The notes: generated by a model from the sequence alone, not told the origin. 64,000 nucleotides of DNA from Bacteroidales bacterium (GCA_021740625.1 JAIOZK010000002.1:233942-297941); one strand, 5' to 3'; numbered from the stretch's first letter, positions 27,573-35,986 are shown. A program made the numbers and translations.

Positions 27573-27650
27573 GATATTAGGCGTGAATACAGGAATTAAT
27601 TGGGATTATAATTTGGTTGGTAACGCAATTGATAAAAAGCCAGAATAGAA

Positions 27651-27809
27651 CTAATAATCATTTGAGGAGTTCTTAATAATTTTTGTTGCATAATTGTTGC
27701 CTGGGGTTTTTATTGCAAGTATGTACACTCCGGGTGGAATATGAGACAGGAATAGTCTATTGTTACCACCTTCACAGGAATGTTGGCTAATTATTTTGCC
27801 ATCCAAACA
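27651..27809 (-). pseudogene. Out-of-frame remnant of a T9SS sorting domain
   Basis: In a different frame from the FG-GAP gene that ends at 27791, the minus strand from about 27809 to the TAG at 27653-27651 encodes LDGKIISQ, then an NNRLFLSHIPPGVYILAIK-like stretch and a short Lys-rich tail. This is the second half of a type A T9SS sorting domain. The first half (VYPNP region) is missing. The FG-GAP frame and the remnant overlap at 27794-27807, where one 14-base string codes both for the VWMAK end of the propeller and for LDGKI. The simplest reading is an out-of-frame deletion between short direct repeats. Confidence 0.75.
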
Positions 27810-29041
27810 GCCTTTCCGGAATGGGATCCAAGAATGTCAGGATCCAGATCACCATCAAAATCAACCATGTTGATATTCCATATCCTGTCGAAAAAAATTC
27901 CAATATTTTCTTTCTCAAAGTTTTCATTTCCATCATTTAGAAGTTTGTAAATCATTTTATCATGCCTGGCAGAAACACAAATGTCAAGGTTACCATCATT
28001 GTCAAAATCCAGAACACTTAAATTTTTCGCTCCACCTATACTGTCTATGATTTCCCCATAAGTAAAGTTCTGACTTCCGGTGTTTTTAAACCAACTAACC
28101 TTATCTCCCACATATGAGCTCAGCAGAATGTCCTGATCATTGTCCTGGTCCAGATCATACGTAGTCACAAATGATGCCTGACTGAGTGTGTCAGAAATAG
28201 GCTGTAGATTGAAATTTTGGGATCCATCATTTTCGCAAATAACTATCAACTCATCAGATTCAGAAACTGCTACTATGTCTATATCTCCATCATTGTTATA
28301 ATCACTGCAACAAAAATGTTGTATGCAATACAAATCTTCAATAATGGGATGAGATTCGAAATTTTCAGTTCCATCATTCTTGTACCACTCCAGTTGCTTT
28401 GTCCCATTTGATGCTAAAATCAGGTCCTTATTACCATCCAGGTTCAGATCTTTCACTGCAAAATAAAAATTCATCTCACTATAATCAATAACAGTCTGTC
28501 TGTTAAAAGATTGATATCCATTATTCTTATGCCAGATTATTCTTTTTGTATAAAAATCATTGCTTAAGATATCAACATTTCCGTCTCCATCCAGATCGAC
28601 AATTATTAAATTTTCCGGTCCGTTTTCATTGTTTGATAACACATGTAGTGTGTATTCTCTGTTTCCTGTGTTTTGCAGCCAATAAATACTATTGCTGCTG
28701 AAAATGCTAAATGAAATATCCGGGTTTCCATCCGAATCAATATCACCAACGTCGAGTGATTTAATATCAGGCTTATTGCTTAATAATACGATCATTCCAT
28801 AATGGTCTCCAATTCTCTCCAGGAGATACAGGTTTCCATTATCCGAAAAGACAACATCAAGATCACCATCCTGGTCCATATCAACAATTCTATGCATATT
28901 GATGTATCCGAAGGATTTGGAAATATAAACCGGGTCGTTGAATTGAACTTGCCCCTGTAGCTTAAATGATGTCAAGAGTGCACTTAAGAAAAGGAAAACC
29001 AAAGGTAAAATGCAGTACCTGCTTTTTTGTATTGTTTTCAT
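27791..29041 (-). CDS. Secreted FG-GAP/VCBS repeat protein, C-terminus truncated
   Basis: 416 residues with a signal peptide (1-31) and about eight FG-GAP/VCBS repeats (MDQDGDLDVVF, DIDSDGNPDISF, DLDGDGNVDILS and so on), enough for a beta-propeller with Asp-rich calcium loops. The frame stops at a TAA directly after the last repeat (FDGDLDPDILGSHSGKAVW). No in-frame sorting domain remains, but the second half of one is found just downstream in another frame. The protein as encoded could be exported to the periplasm but not sorted by T9SS. The best upstream promoter-like element is TATCTTTA, one base off the -7 consensus. Confidence 0.75.
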   Translation of the reverse strand: MKTIQKSRYCILPLVFLFLSALLTSFKLQGQVQFNDPVYISKSFGYINMHRIVDMDQDGDLDVVFSDNGNLYLLERIGDHYGMIVLLSNKPDIKSLDVGDIDSDGNPDISFSIFSSNSIYWLQNTGNREYTLHVLSNNENGPENLIIVDLDGDGNVDILSNDFYTKRIIWHKNNGYQSFNRQTVIDYSEMNFYFAVKDLNLDGNKDLILASNGTKQLEWYKNDGTENFESHPIIEDLYCIQHFCCSDYNNDGDIDIVAVSESDELIVICENDGSQNFNLQPISDTLSQASFVTTYDLDQDNDQDILLSSYVGDKVSWFKNTGSQNFTYGEIIDSIGGAKNLSVLDFDNDGNLDICVSARHDKMIYKLLNDGNENFEKENIGIFFDRIWNINMVDFDGDLDPDILGSHSGKAVWMAK

Positions 29042-29140
29042 TGGACTGTTGAATATAAATACATAAAGATAAAGTAAATTGTGTTCTGTGTAATTTTTTC
29101 AAGTGATTTATCTAAGATAAAAACCTGATTTGGAGAGTTC

Positions 29141-29224
29141 GGCCCGAAGGGCCTGCATAACATAACACAGGGCATCGCCCTGTGATGAATGATCAAACGC
29201 TTGATACCAGCGCCCTGAAAGGGC
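29141..29224. repeat. REP-like palindrome cluster
   Basis: Four short palindromes in 84 bp: GGCCC-GAA-GGGCC (29141-29153), CACAGGGC-ATC-GCCCTGTG (29166-29184), GATCAA-ACGC-TTGATA (29191-29206) and GCCC-TGAAA-GGGC (29212-29224). Repeats of this style are common between genes of Bacteroidota and resemble REP/BIME elements mobilised by RAYT-type transposases (from general knowledge, not checked). It separates the kinase gene at 29331 from the FG-GAP gene. No ORF in this stretch is convincing. Confidence 0.6.
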
Positions 29225-29330
29225 AATATAGTTATTGCTTTAAGTGAGCGTTTTGCTGGGTGGAACAATAAGATTCCGGTCCGAGCTTTTCTGGCAAAGC
29301 CCTCGCAGAAAATCTAATGCAGCCAAATAA

Positions 29331-29846
29331 CTAAAACCCGCCAAATTTCTCCACAATCCGGATGGCATTCTCCAGCCGTTGCTCACCCCGGCCCGAAACA
29401 ATATGATAGTTCGAACCAAATGTCTGCAATTCTTTTTCAAACCAGCCAAAGAAAAACTGCCTTTTATCAGGATGCTCCCTTTGTGGGTCGGATTGCCAGG
29501 GAAGATCGATATTCGTGAGTAAAATGAGGTCATAGCGGTTACTTTCAATATTTTTCAGGATCCATTCAGGACATTGATCGTATTTGTATTCTGCCCAGAT
29601 CTTGCATACAATTAGCTCGGTATCGCAAAATAAAATCTCCCCTACCTTTTGTTCTTTTTCCTTCTCTTTTTTAAGCTGACCCCTGGCAATATTTTCAATA
29701 TCCGTAAGCTTGTATGGATGATCCAGCTTATCAATATACTCACGGGCATATTCAGGTACCCAGTCGCACTGATAGTGTTTGGCCAGCTTTTCGGCCAGTT
29801 CTGATTTGCCGGTGGATTCCGGTCCGGTGATGGCGATCTTTATGAT
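29331..29846 (-). CDS. NadR-like P-loop nucleoside kinase, ORF without a standard start codon
   Basis: An uninterrupted frame of about 171 codons ending at the TAG at 29333-29331. It begins K-I-A-I-T-G-P-E-S-T-G-K-S, a Walker A motif of the NadR/AAA_28 ribosylnicotinamide kinase type, and continues with VPEYAREYID, FCDTELIVCKIWAEYKY and a C-terminal lid-like RQFFFGWFEKEL. The frame is open up to 29942 but holds no ATG, GTG or TTG before the Walker motif; homologues of this type usually start M-(I/K)-K-I-A-I-T-G, and here that position is ATC (29846). It overlaps the end of pnuC by 7 nt. Role: phosphorylating a vitamin nucleoside brought in by PnuC. The start is unresolved: ATC or ATA, CTG at 29876, or a -1 frameshift out of pnuC. 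Confidence 0.78.
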   Translation of the reverse strand: MIKIAITGPESTGKSELAEKLAKHYQCDWVPEYAREYIDKLDHPYKLTDIENIARGQLKKEKEKEQKVGEILFCDTELIVCKIWAEYKYDQCPEWILKNIESNRYDLILLTNIDLPWQSDPQREHPDKRQFFFGWFEKELQTFGSNYHIVSGRGEQRLENAIRIVEKFGGF

Positions 29847-30445
29847 GCTGATTCTTTTTTCATGTCTTTTAACCAGGCCAAATATCCGACAAAGGCCAAT
29901 ACAGTCAATACGGCAAAAAGTATCGTTGTCGGGTATAAACCTTTATAAATATATATGCCTACCGAAGTGGCATCCACCACAATCCAGATGAGCCAGTTCT
30001 CGATGTACTTTTTCGCCAGCATCCATGTGGCCACAAAACTCAGGGAGGTGGTGAATGAATCCCACCAGGGAACGTCAGAATCGGTGAAATTGATCAGAAT
30101 CCAGGCAATGAAGAAAAAAAGCACAATGCTGATGGACAGGAGGATCAGTTTAAGCTTCTCAGGAGACTTACGCACTGGCGCCTCCGACTTCTGCTTATCT
30201 TTTTGCTTTCCACCATGCAACCAGTAGTACCATCCGTAAAAGGAAACCACCAGGTAATACACCTGCAGCGACATATCAGCATACAACTTCGATTGTATAT
30301 ACACATAAATATACATGCTGACCATGATGATGCTCACCAGCCAGTACCAAACGTTTTGCCTGATCTGCAGGCTGATGGCCAGCAATCCGAGAGCGGCTGC
30401 GATCAGCTCAATGTAATTCTCCGAAACCCATTGAATAACAAGCAT
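29840..30445 (-). CDS. pnuC: PnuC-family nicotinamide riboside (or thiamine) transporter
   Basis: A 201-residue inner-membrane protein with about seven helices. The conserved core is YADMSLQVYYLVVSFYGWYY, followed by a charged cytoplasmic loop and the C-terminal DATSVGIYIYKGLYPTTILF. PnuC proteins carry nicotinamide riboside by facilitated diffusion with trapping by a kinase; related PnuT proteins carry thiamine. A NadR-like kinase downstream points to nicotinamide riboside, while the YkoF-like gene upstream points to thiamine, so the substrate is ambiguous. It starts 6 nt after the YkoF-like gene. The last codons include an A6 run in ATGAAAAAAGAA that lies in phase for a -1 slip into the kinase frame. 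Confidence 0.88.
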   Translation of the reverse strand: MLVIQWVSENYIELIAAALGLLAISLQIRQNVWYWLVSIIMVSMYIYVYIQSKLYADMSLQVYYLVVSFYGWYYWLHGGKQKDKQKSEAPVRKSPEKLKLILLSISIVLFFFIAWILINFTDSDVPWWDSFTTSLSFVATWMLAKKYIENWLIWIVVDATSVGIYIYKGLYPTTILFAVLTVLAFVGYLAWLKDMKKESAS

Positions 30446-30451
30446 TCCGGG

Positions 30452-30706
30452 CTATTTCATGACCACATTCAGATCGGCATTGACTACCTTCATGATGAAT
30501 ACGGAATGGGGGAGTTCGAATGCATTTTTGATCTCCTGCTTTAAAATATCAATAACATCATCGTAGGTCCCGAAGACCTGCGTGCTCATGCCATTGGTCT
30601 TTACTTTCAGCTCTTTGTGCGTGTTAAGCCTGTCAATGAATGATTTGATCGGGGGAATATATTCATCATTCAATGGATAATAACTTATTTCTACCGAGAT
30701 ATTCAT
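30452..30706 (-). CDS. YkoF/thiamine-binding-like small protein
   Basis: 84 residues of the YKOF/MTH1187 (DUF77) thiamine-binding-like fold: VEISYYPL at the start, then TNGMSTQVFGTYDDVIDIL and HSVFIMKVVNADLN. Members bind thiamine or related small ligands and often sit in vitamin uptake operons. ATG 30706 is used because a -7 box lies at 30726-30733; the frame's first ATG at 30724 would leave no leader. First gene of the operon with pnuC and the kinase. Confidence 0.75.
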   Translation of the reverse strand: MNISVEISYYPLNDEYIPPIKSFIDRLNTHKELKVKTNGMSTQVFGTYDDVIDILKQEIKNAFELPHSVFIMKVVNADLNVVMK

Positions 30707-30725
30707 AGCTTTTGTTTTAGGCATG

Positions 30726-30733
30726 CAAAATTA
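30726..30733 (-). promoter_or_regulatory. Bacteroidota -7 box of the YkoF-PnuC-kinase operon
   Basis: Minus-strand TAATTTTG, matching TAnnTTTG, 19 nt before ATG 30706. No room for a riboswitch: the expected leader is about 15 nt. Confidence 0.55.
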
Positions 30734-30810
30734 AGACTTATGAGTGATAAATGATACATCAACTTGTATTAATTGGGCAATATACCGACATTTGCAGAAA
30801 AACAAATAAA

Positions 30811-31689
30811 ATGAAAAAAGGTGCATATACATTACTTGTCACTCCTTTCAAGGAAGATTATTCCCTGGATGAAGAAGCTTTGAGAAACATCGTCAGGATG
30901 CAGGTCGAGTCGGATATCGCAGGCATAGCCCCTTTGGGGGTTACCGGTGAAAACCCCCTGCTTTCAGATGCAGAAGTAAAACGCGTGGTTCAAATCATTG
31001 TTGAAGAGGCCAAAGGAAAAAAGTATATTATGCCTGATCTCTGCCTGATGGGAACACCGGAATCTATTATGCGGGCTCAGATGTATGCCGATCTGGGCGC
31101 GGATTATGTGGTAGCTTTCTCCCCATATTTTGTTTTGCCCAGGCCGGAAGGATTGATGAAATATTATATCGATGTCGCAGATGCCTCACCCATCCCACTT
31201 ATTCTGCATAGTTCAAAAGGTCGCACAGGGGTTGAGCTGACGCCGGCTATGACTGCTGAACTGGCCAAACACCCTAACATTGTTGCTACCAAAGACGGGA
31301 AGAAGGAACTTGATCATCTGGCCAAACTGATCTACCTTACAAAAGATGAAGATTTCCTGGTATTCACCGGTAAGGATACCACTGCATTTCCGACTGTAGC
31401 ATTTGGTGGAGCAGGAACTTTTACTGTTGCCGGAAACGTAATTCCTGATATCATGGGAAAAATGATCAATCATGCCCTGGAAGGAAATCTAGAAGAAGCC
31501 AACAAAATGCACCTGCAGTATTACCGGCTCTTTGAAGCATGCCGTTTCGAAACCAATCCTATGGCGGCCAAGAGAGCACTTGAGTTGATGGGAAAGATCA
31601 ACGGCATGCTCCGTCCGCCCATGACAGAACTGAGTGAAGCAAAGACGCAGGAACTGAAGACCATCCTCGGCGAAAACGGATTGTTATGA
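30811..31689 (+). CDS. DapA/NAL-superfamily Schiff-base aldolase with altered catalytic triad
   Basis: A 292-residue TIM-barrel protein of the dihydrodipicolinate synthase / N-acetylneuraminate lyase superfamily. The Schiff-base Lys is kept (NIVATKDG) and so is the substrate Arg (GRTG). The three proton-relay residues of true DapA are not: the GTTGE Thr is Val in GVTGEN, the TPYY second Tyr is Phe in SPYF, and the YNVP Tyr is His in LILHSS. It is therefore unlikely to be an ordinary 4-hydroxy-tetrahydrodipicolinate synthase; another pyruvate aldolase is more likely. The ATG at 30811 matches the family start (MKKGAYTLLVTPF). The stop overlaps the next gene by 4 nt (ATGA). Confidence 0.8.
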   Translation: MKKGAYTLLVTPFKEDYSLDEEALRNIVRMQVESDIAGIAPLGVTGENPLLSDAEVKRVVQIIVEEAKGKKYIMPDLCLMGTPESIMRAQMYADLGADYVVAFSPYFVLPRPEGLMKYYIDVADASPIPLILHSSKGRTGVELTPAMTAELAKHPNIVATKDGKKELDHLAKLIYLTKDEDFLVFTGKDTTAFPTVAFGGAGTFTVAGNVIPDIMGKMINHALEGNLEEANKMHLQYYRLFEACRFETNPMAAKRALELMGKINGMLRPPMTELSEAKTQELKTILGENGLL

Positions 31690-32603
31690 AAGAAATGAGC
31701 GTGCTGGCACCGGCCACAAGTGCAAATGTGGGGCCCGGCTATGATATTTTTGCCATGACCTTGCAGGAACCCTGTGATGAAATCAGGGTTTCATTGAATG
31801 ATAGTGGAAAAGTCAGCATTGAAGCTGAAGGCGATGCCCAGAACATCCCCCTGGACCCGAATGATAATGTTGCAGGCTTGGCTGTGCTGGAACTATTGAA
31901 ACGAAAGAAGATCAAAAAGGGTGTTCATATCCGGATCATTAAAAACATGATTTCGGGTGGCGGGCTTGGTACAACAGGAGCTTCAGCAGGCGGTTGCATT
32001 TTTGCACTCGATAAACTGTTAAAACTGAACCTCTCCGATAACGAAAAGGTTGACCTGGCCAGGATGGGTGAAATTGCCTCAGGTGGCTCTCCCCATGCGG
32101 ACAATGTGGCTGCCGCCCTGCTGGGAGGTTTTATACTGGTGAAATCTTATTATCCCATTGATGTGCTTCGACTGGAAATGCCCGAGTTTCCCCTTGTATT
32201 GGCTGTGATCAAAAAGAGTCAGCGTACGACACGCGGTTTTATTACCTATGAGATTGGTCAGGAAAAACTGAAAGAACAGATGGCGCTGTGTTCCAGGGTT
32301 ATTCATGCCGTGCATACGAAAGATATTAAGGAATTTGGAAAGGCAATCAGCGTGGATCATATCGCGGAACCGGTGCGCTCAGCGGCCATTCCCGAATACC
32401 AGGATGTAAAAAGGGCTGTGCTGAGAGCAGGAGCCTATGGTTTCCAAATCAGCGGCGGGGGATCATCCGTAATTTCTGTTTGTGATCCTGAATTGATCGA
32501 TGATGTGGCTGCTATCATGGAAAAAGGTTTTGCCGGGAATGAGAATTTTGTGAAGGTGATCAAAACCCGGACCAGTAATCTGGGGGTGAGGATCAGTGAA
32601 TAA
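31686..32603 (+). CDS. thrB: Homoserine kinase-like GHMP kinase
   Basis: 305 residues of the GHMP kinase family, closest by eye to ThrB: VLAPATSANVGPGYDIF at the N-terminus, the ATP-binding GGGLGTTGASAGG loop at about residues 93-105, and the C-terminal motif AYGFQISGGGSSVISV. ThrB makes O-phosphohomoserine for threonine synthesis. It is translationally coupled (ATGA overlap) to the unusual DapA-fold gene rather than to thrA or thrC, which are absent from the window. The annotation as homoserine kinase is likely, but the pairing leaves room for another hydroxyl acceptor produced by the aldolase. Confidence 0.78.
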   Translation: MKEMSVLAPATSANVGPGYDIFAMTLQEPCDEIRVSLNDSGKVSIEAEGDAQNIPLDPNDNVAGLAVLELLKRKKIKKGVHIRIIKNMISGGGLGTTGASAGGCIFALDKLLKLNLSDNEKVDLARMGEIASGGSPHADNVAAALLGGFILVKSYYPIDVLRLEMPEFPLVLAVIKKSQRTTRGFITYEIGQEKLKEQMALCSRVIHAVHTKDIKEFGKAISVDHIAEPVRSAAIPEYQDVKRAVLRAGAYGFQISGGGSSVISVCDPELIDDVAAIMEKGFAGNENFVKVIKTRTSNLGVRISE

Positions 32604-32753
32604 ACCTGAAGATTTTCTTTTTGAGATTGCTTAAATCAGTGAGACTGTTATTTAACCCCATATTCCTGCGAGAATGGGTGCTTACAGGAAACGGATCGAT
32701 AAACAGGAAAAGAAATAAGAGAGTGATTTGTTTTATAATATCGAAAATATAAA

Positions 32754-33521
32754 ATGATGAAAATTGATTTTAGTGGCAAGAACGTACTCGTGACAGGATC
32801 ATCCAGGGGTATCGGGAAAGCGACTGCTGAAATGTTCGCTGCTTCAGGCGCCCGGGTAATTGTGCATTACAACAATAATAAGACATTGGCCGAAACGGTT
32901 TTAAAAGGACTCGAAGGCAGTGGCCATGGTATAGCAAATGCTGATATTGCCAACCCGGAAGCCGTTCAGGGAATGGTCAAAGATATCATGGCAAAATACA
33001 AAAGAATTGATGTGCTGGTGAATAATGCCGGAATCTATGAAGAGGTCGACCTGATGACCATGAATTTCAAAGAATGGCAGCAAAGCTGGAAAAGGACCAT
33101 TGAAACCAATCTGACAGGAGTTAGTAATCTGAGTTTCCTTGTGATCAGGGAAATGGTGAAACAAGGAGGCGGCAGGATTGTGAATGTTTCATCCCGCGGG
33201 GCTTTCCGCGGTGAACCGACAGCGTTTGCTTATGGGGCCAGCAAAGCAGGACTCAATGCAATGGGTCAGTCCATGGCAAAAGCGCTGGCCCCGCAAAATG
33301 TGTTTGTTTATACGGTGGCACCGGGATGGGTAGAAACTGATATGGCCGCCGATGGATTGAACAGCCCCGGTGGAGATGACATCAGGGCGCAAAGTCCCAT
33401 GAAAAGAGTGGCCAGGCCGGAAGAAATTGCCAGGAGCATTATTTATCTTGCTTCTGAGGGAACCGAATTTATGACGGGCTGCATCCTTGATGTGAACGGA
33501 GCGTCTTACCTCAGAAGCTGA
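32754..33521 (+). CDS. Short-chain dehydrogenase/reductase (FabG-like)
   Basis: A 255-residue classical SDR. The cofactor motif is TGSSRGIG at about residues 15-22, the NNAG motif is at about 90-93, and the catalytic Ser-Tyr-Lys set is VSSRGAF ... YGASKAG. The PGWVETDMA loop and the C-terminal TGCILDVNGA are typical. The first motif with an Arg after SS favours NADP(H). Substrate is unknown; 3-oxoacyl-ACP reductase and sugar or steroid reductases share this pattern. It lies 150 nt after the kinase gene and converges with the membrane protein gene across 19 nt. Confidence 0.85.
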   Translation: MMKIDFSGKNVLVTGSSRGIGKATAEMFAASGARVIVHYNNNKTLAETVLKGLEGSGHGIANADIANPEAVQGMVKDIMAKYKRIDVLVNNAGIYEEVDLMTMNFKEWQQSWKRTIETNLTGVSNLSFLVIREMVKQGGGRIVNVSSRGAFRGEPTAFAYGASKAGLNAMGQSMAKALAPQNVFVYTVAPGWVETDMAADGLNSPGGDDIRAQSPMKRVARPEEIARSIIYLASEGTEFMTGCILDVNGASYLRS

Positions 33522-33540
33522 CAGCTAAAGGAGTATCGTT

Positions 33541-35370
33541 TTAGTGATTTTGATTTTTATCAGGAATCAGGTATACCGCTATGATCAGATCATCAATCCG
33601 GAAACTTTTACGACGTGGATTCCAGAAATAAAACTTAACCAGATCTTGTGAAGAAGAGATTTCTGATAATTTGAGTTTTAACTGTTTGTCTCTCCAAACA
33701 TGCGTCCGGTCATCGGGAAGGGCTTTCATGCGAAAGCTTTTGTAAAACTTTTTAACACCCTCTGCTGTGGTAACAGAAGCAACAAAATAAGTGTGCATGG
33801 CAGCATTGGTGTCAACTTCCATCATGTCTAAGTTGACCTTTATAAAATACTCCGACTTAAACAAATGAAAATCTTTTGCTGGTAAACTGAGTGTGCACCC
33901 AAATTCGGTTTCTCGGTCAAACGCACAAACCGTATCAGGAGATCCCTGCATGTTGCGGATTTCTGTCTTTTTAACATGCCACCCCTCTTTACTTTGGTCG
34001 AAAGAATTTCGAAATTTATCAAGCAGAACCAGTTCATCTTCTTTGTAAATGCTTTCAGGCATCCCACCCAGGCTGTTTACATAACTTTTATCAGACTTCA
34101 GAAAAACATACCAATATTTGTTTTCGTTCATGCCTGCATGATGAATGATGCTGTTCTGGTATTGCCAGGTCTGAAATATATTCAGGAATACAACGCAAAT
34201 GAATACAAGGGCAGCCATGTATTTTGATGCTTTGTTTTGAAATAATCCCAACAAATATGCCAGCAGAACGGCAAAAAAAGCATAATAATCTATATAGGGA
34301 CGCATGCCGAAACTATCGCCGTAATACCAGTTCCACCAGGAAGAAATGAAGTAGGTGATCATCAGGAAGAACAAAATGCCCGCCATTGCTTTCTTCCTGG
34401 AAATTCTAAACAGGGGAATCAATCCGAATAAAGAAACAAGAATAAGTGGTGTATAAACAAATAAACCTTTCCGGTAACTGAAGAGTACATTGATGATTTG
34501 AGGACGGTCGAAATAGAAACCCTCATGCTTATATGTCCATTGAAAAATTTCTCCTGTCTGTATGAGGTTGATGATAAACTGTATGCTGATGATCAGGATG
34601 AAAGGAAGGACCAGGATGAAAAGCTGCCATCTGGAATATATAAGTTGAATGATCTTTTTGAGCAGCAGTTTGCGATCCGGGATCAGGAAAAAGACCAGGA
34701 AAACAGCCAGCACATTGAAAGGCCTGATTAGCACGCTGAGGCCAAAAGTGACTGAAAGCAAGAATAAATCCCAGGTTTTGAGACCCATGAAAGACTTGTG
34801 CAGAAAATACAGGAAAAGTGCGATCATTGAAAAGGAGTATGCATGGGAGGTGCCCGGATGAAGGAAGGTATAGAAAAATAAATTTGTTCCGAGCAATATC
34901 AGGGCAATGCTGATGAAGGAAGTCATTTTTTTCATTCCAAGTCTGCGAAGCAAACGGAAAGTATAAAGCAAACCAAGCCAGGAATAGAAAACAGCCGCAA
35001 CTACAACTCCGTAATGAAAAATTGTCGAATAGCCATCGGTTCCCAGATCGAAAACAAATGCCAGTAGCCATGAAATCAGGAAAAAGGGCAGGATCAGAAG
35101 CGCAGTACCTGCCGTGTATTTATTGATTAGAATATCTCCCTCTTTTAGATAATAATGCTTGTTGGTGAGCCTGCTGCCTCCGCTTTGCTCAATCTCAGCG
35201 ATCTTTGTAAAGTCCAGACTGTGATGGATAAATACAGCCGGCAGATAGGCGTAATACCCCCGGCCATCACCACCAATGATCTCTGTCCTGAATCCATGCG
35301 GGGTCCAGTTGCACAAGGCTGCCGTCATCATCATGAACAGCAGAAGCAGATATCTGATCTTTGGTGACAA
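33541..35370 (-). CDS. Large polytopic membrane protein, GT-C-like
   Basis: 609 residues. About eleven hydrophobic segments fill residues 1-440; the last 165 residues are a soluble, beta-rich domain expected in the periplasm. The first periplasmic loop has IIGGDGRGYYAYLPAVF, an acidic motif in the position used by GT-C glycosyltransferases, and is followed by a Tyr-rich second loop. The family is recognisable only as GT-C-like; enzymatic activity is uncertain. The start is TTG at 35370 (MSPKIRYLLLLF). No partner glycan genes adjoin it. Confidence 0.62.
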   Translation of the reverse strand: MSPKIRYLLLLFMMMTAALCNWTPHGFRTEIIGGDGRGYYAYLPAVFIHHSLDFTKIAEIEQSGGSRLTNKHYYLKEGDILINKYTAGTALLILPFFLISWLLAFVFDLGTDGYSTIFHYGVVVAAVFYSWLGLLYTFRLLRRLGMKKMTSFISIALILLGTNLFFYTFLHPGTSHAYSFSMIALFLYFLHKSFMGLKTWDLFLLSVTFGLSVLIRPFNVLAVFLVFFLIPDRKLLLKKIIQLIYSRWQLFILVLPFILIISIQFIINLIQTGEIFQWTYKHEGFYFDRPQIINVLFSYRKGLFVYTPLILVSLFGLIPLFRISRKKAMAGILFFLMITYFISSWWNWYYGDSFGMRPYIDYYAFFAVLLAYLLGLFQNKASKYMAALVFICVVFLNIFQTWQYQNSIIHHAGMNENKYWYVFLKSDKSYVNSLGGMPESIYKEDELVLLDKFRNSFDQSKEGWHVKKTEIRNMQGSPDTVCAFDRETEFGCTLSLPAKDFHLFKSEYFIKVNLDMMEVDTNAAMHTYFVASVTTAEGVKKFYKSFRMKALPDDRTHVWRDKQLKLKLSEISSSQDLVKFYFWNPRRKSFRIDDLIIAVYLIPDKNQNH

Positions 35371-35479
35371 TGAATTATTGCTTTAATGTTTCATTCGATG
35401 TCTCAAAGTTCATGATTTTTCTTAAAAGAAATAAATACTGCTACAAAAAATCAGCATACGCAAAATGTGAAAAACCCAA

Positions 35480-35511
35480 TTTGGAATAAGCAATAATTAT
35501 ATATATATTTG
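35480..35511 (+). promoter_or_regulatory. Bacteroidota promoter of the cytochrome c gene
   Basis: -33 TTTG at 35480-35483, 20-bp spacer, -7 TATATTTG at 35504-35511. This is the best two-element match in the window. The leader would be about 65 nt. Confidence 0.65.
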
Positions 35512-35581
35512 TATATATAAGTACTATTATCTTGAAGGTCAGAATCAAAAATATTAAATAACCAATAAAACAATCAATCCT

Positions 35582-35986
35582 ATGAAACATTTTATCAGAT
35601 TACTTACTGCATTCCTGATATTCATGCTCACTGGTTTTCTTGCCATTTCCCAGGATGATGGTGAATGGGTTGTCCCTGAAAAGTACAAAACCATGGAAAA
35701 CCCAACAGAAAATTCCAAGATGAACCTACGGATCGGAAAAGTGCTTTACGCAAAGCATTGCAAATCATGCCATGGTTCGAATGGGTTGGGAGATGGGCCA
35801 AAGGCTGCCTCTTTGGATACTTTCAGCGGTGATTTTTCTTCAGAGGTATTCCAGTCGCAGACAGATGGAGAATTATATTACAAAACAACTTTCGGTAAGG
35901 ATGAAATGCCGGCATTTGATAAAACAATTCCCAGTGACGAAGATCGCTGGCTGATTGTGCATTATATGCGTACTTTTTCTGAATAA
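35582..35986 (+). CDS. Small secreted class I cytochrome c
   Basis: 134 residues with a signal peptide (1-24). One haem-binding motif CKSCH (Cys60, Cys63, His64) and a likely axial Met in GKDEMPAF near residue 111, followed by the RWLIVHYMRTF helix typical of class I mono-haem cytochromes. It would carry electrons in the periplasm. It is a single-gene unit with its own promoter; no oxidase or reductase gene adjoins it, so the partner is unknown. Confidence 0.88.
   Translation: MKHFIRLLTAFLIFMLTGFLAISQDDGEWVVPEKYKTMENPTENSKMNLRIGKVLYAKHCKSCHGSNGLGDGPKAASLDTFSGDFSSEVFQSQTDGELYYKTTFGKDEMPAFDKTIPSDEDRWLIVHYMRTFSE

Noticed and set aside
30734..30810. TPP or other riboswitch between the pnuC operon and the DapA-fold gene
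   Set aside because: The divergent gap is under 110 bp and shows no conserved riboswitch core.
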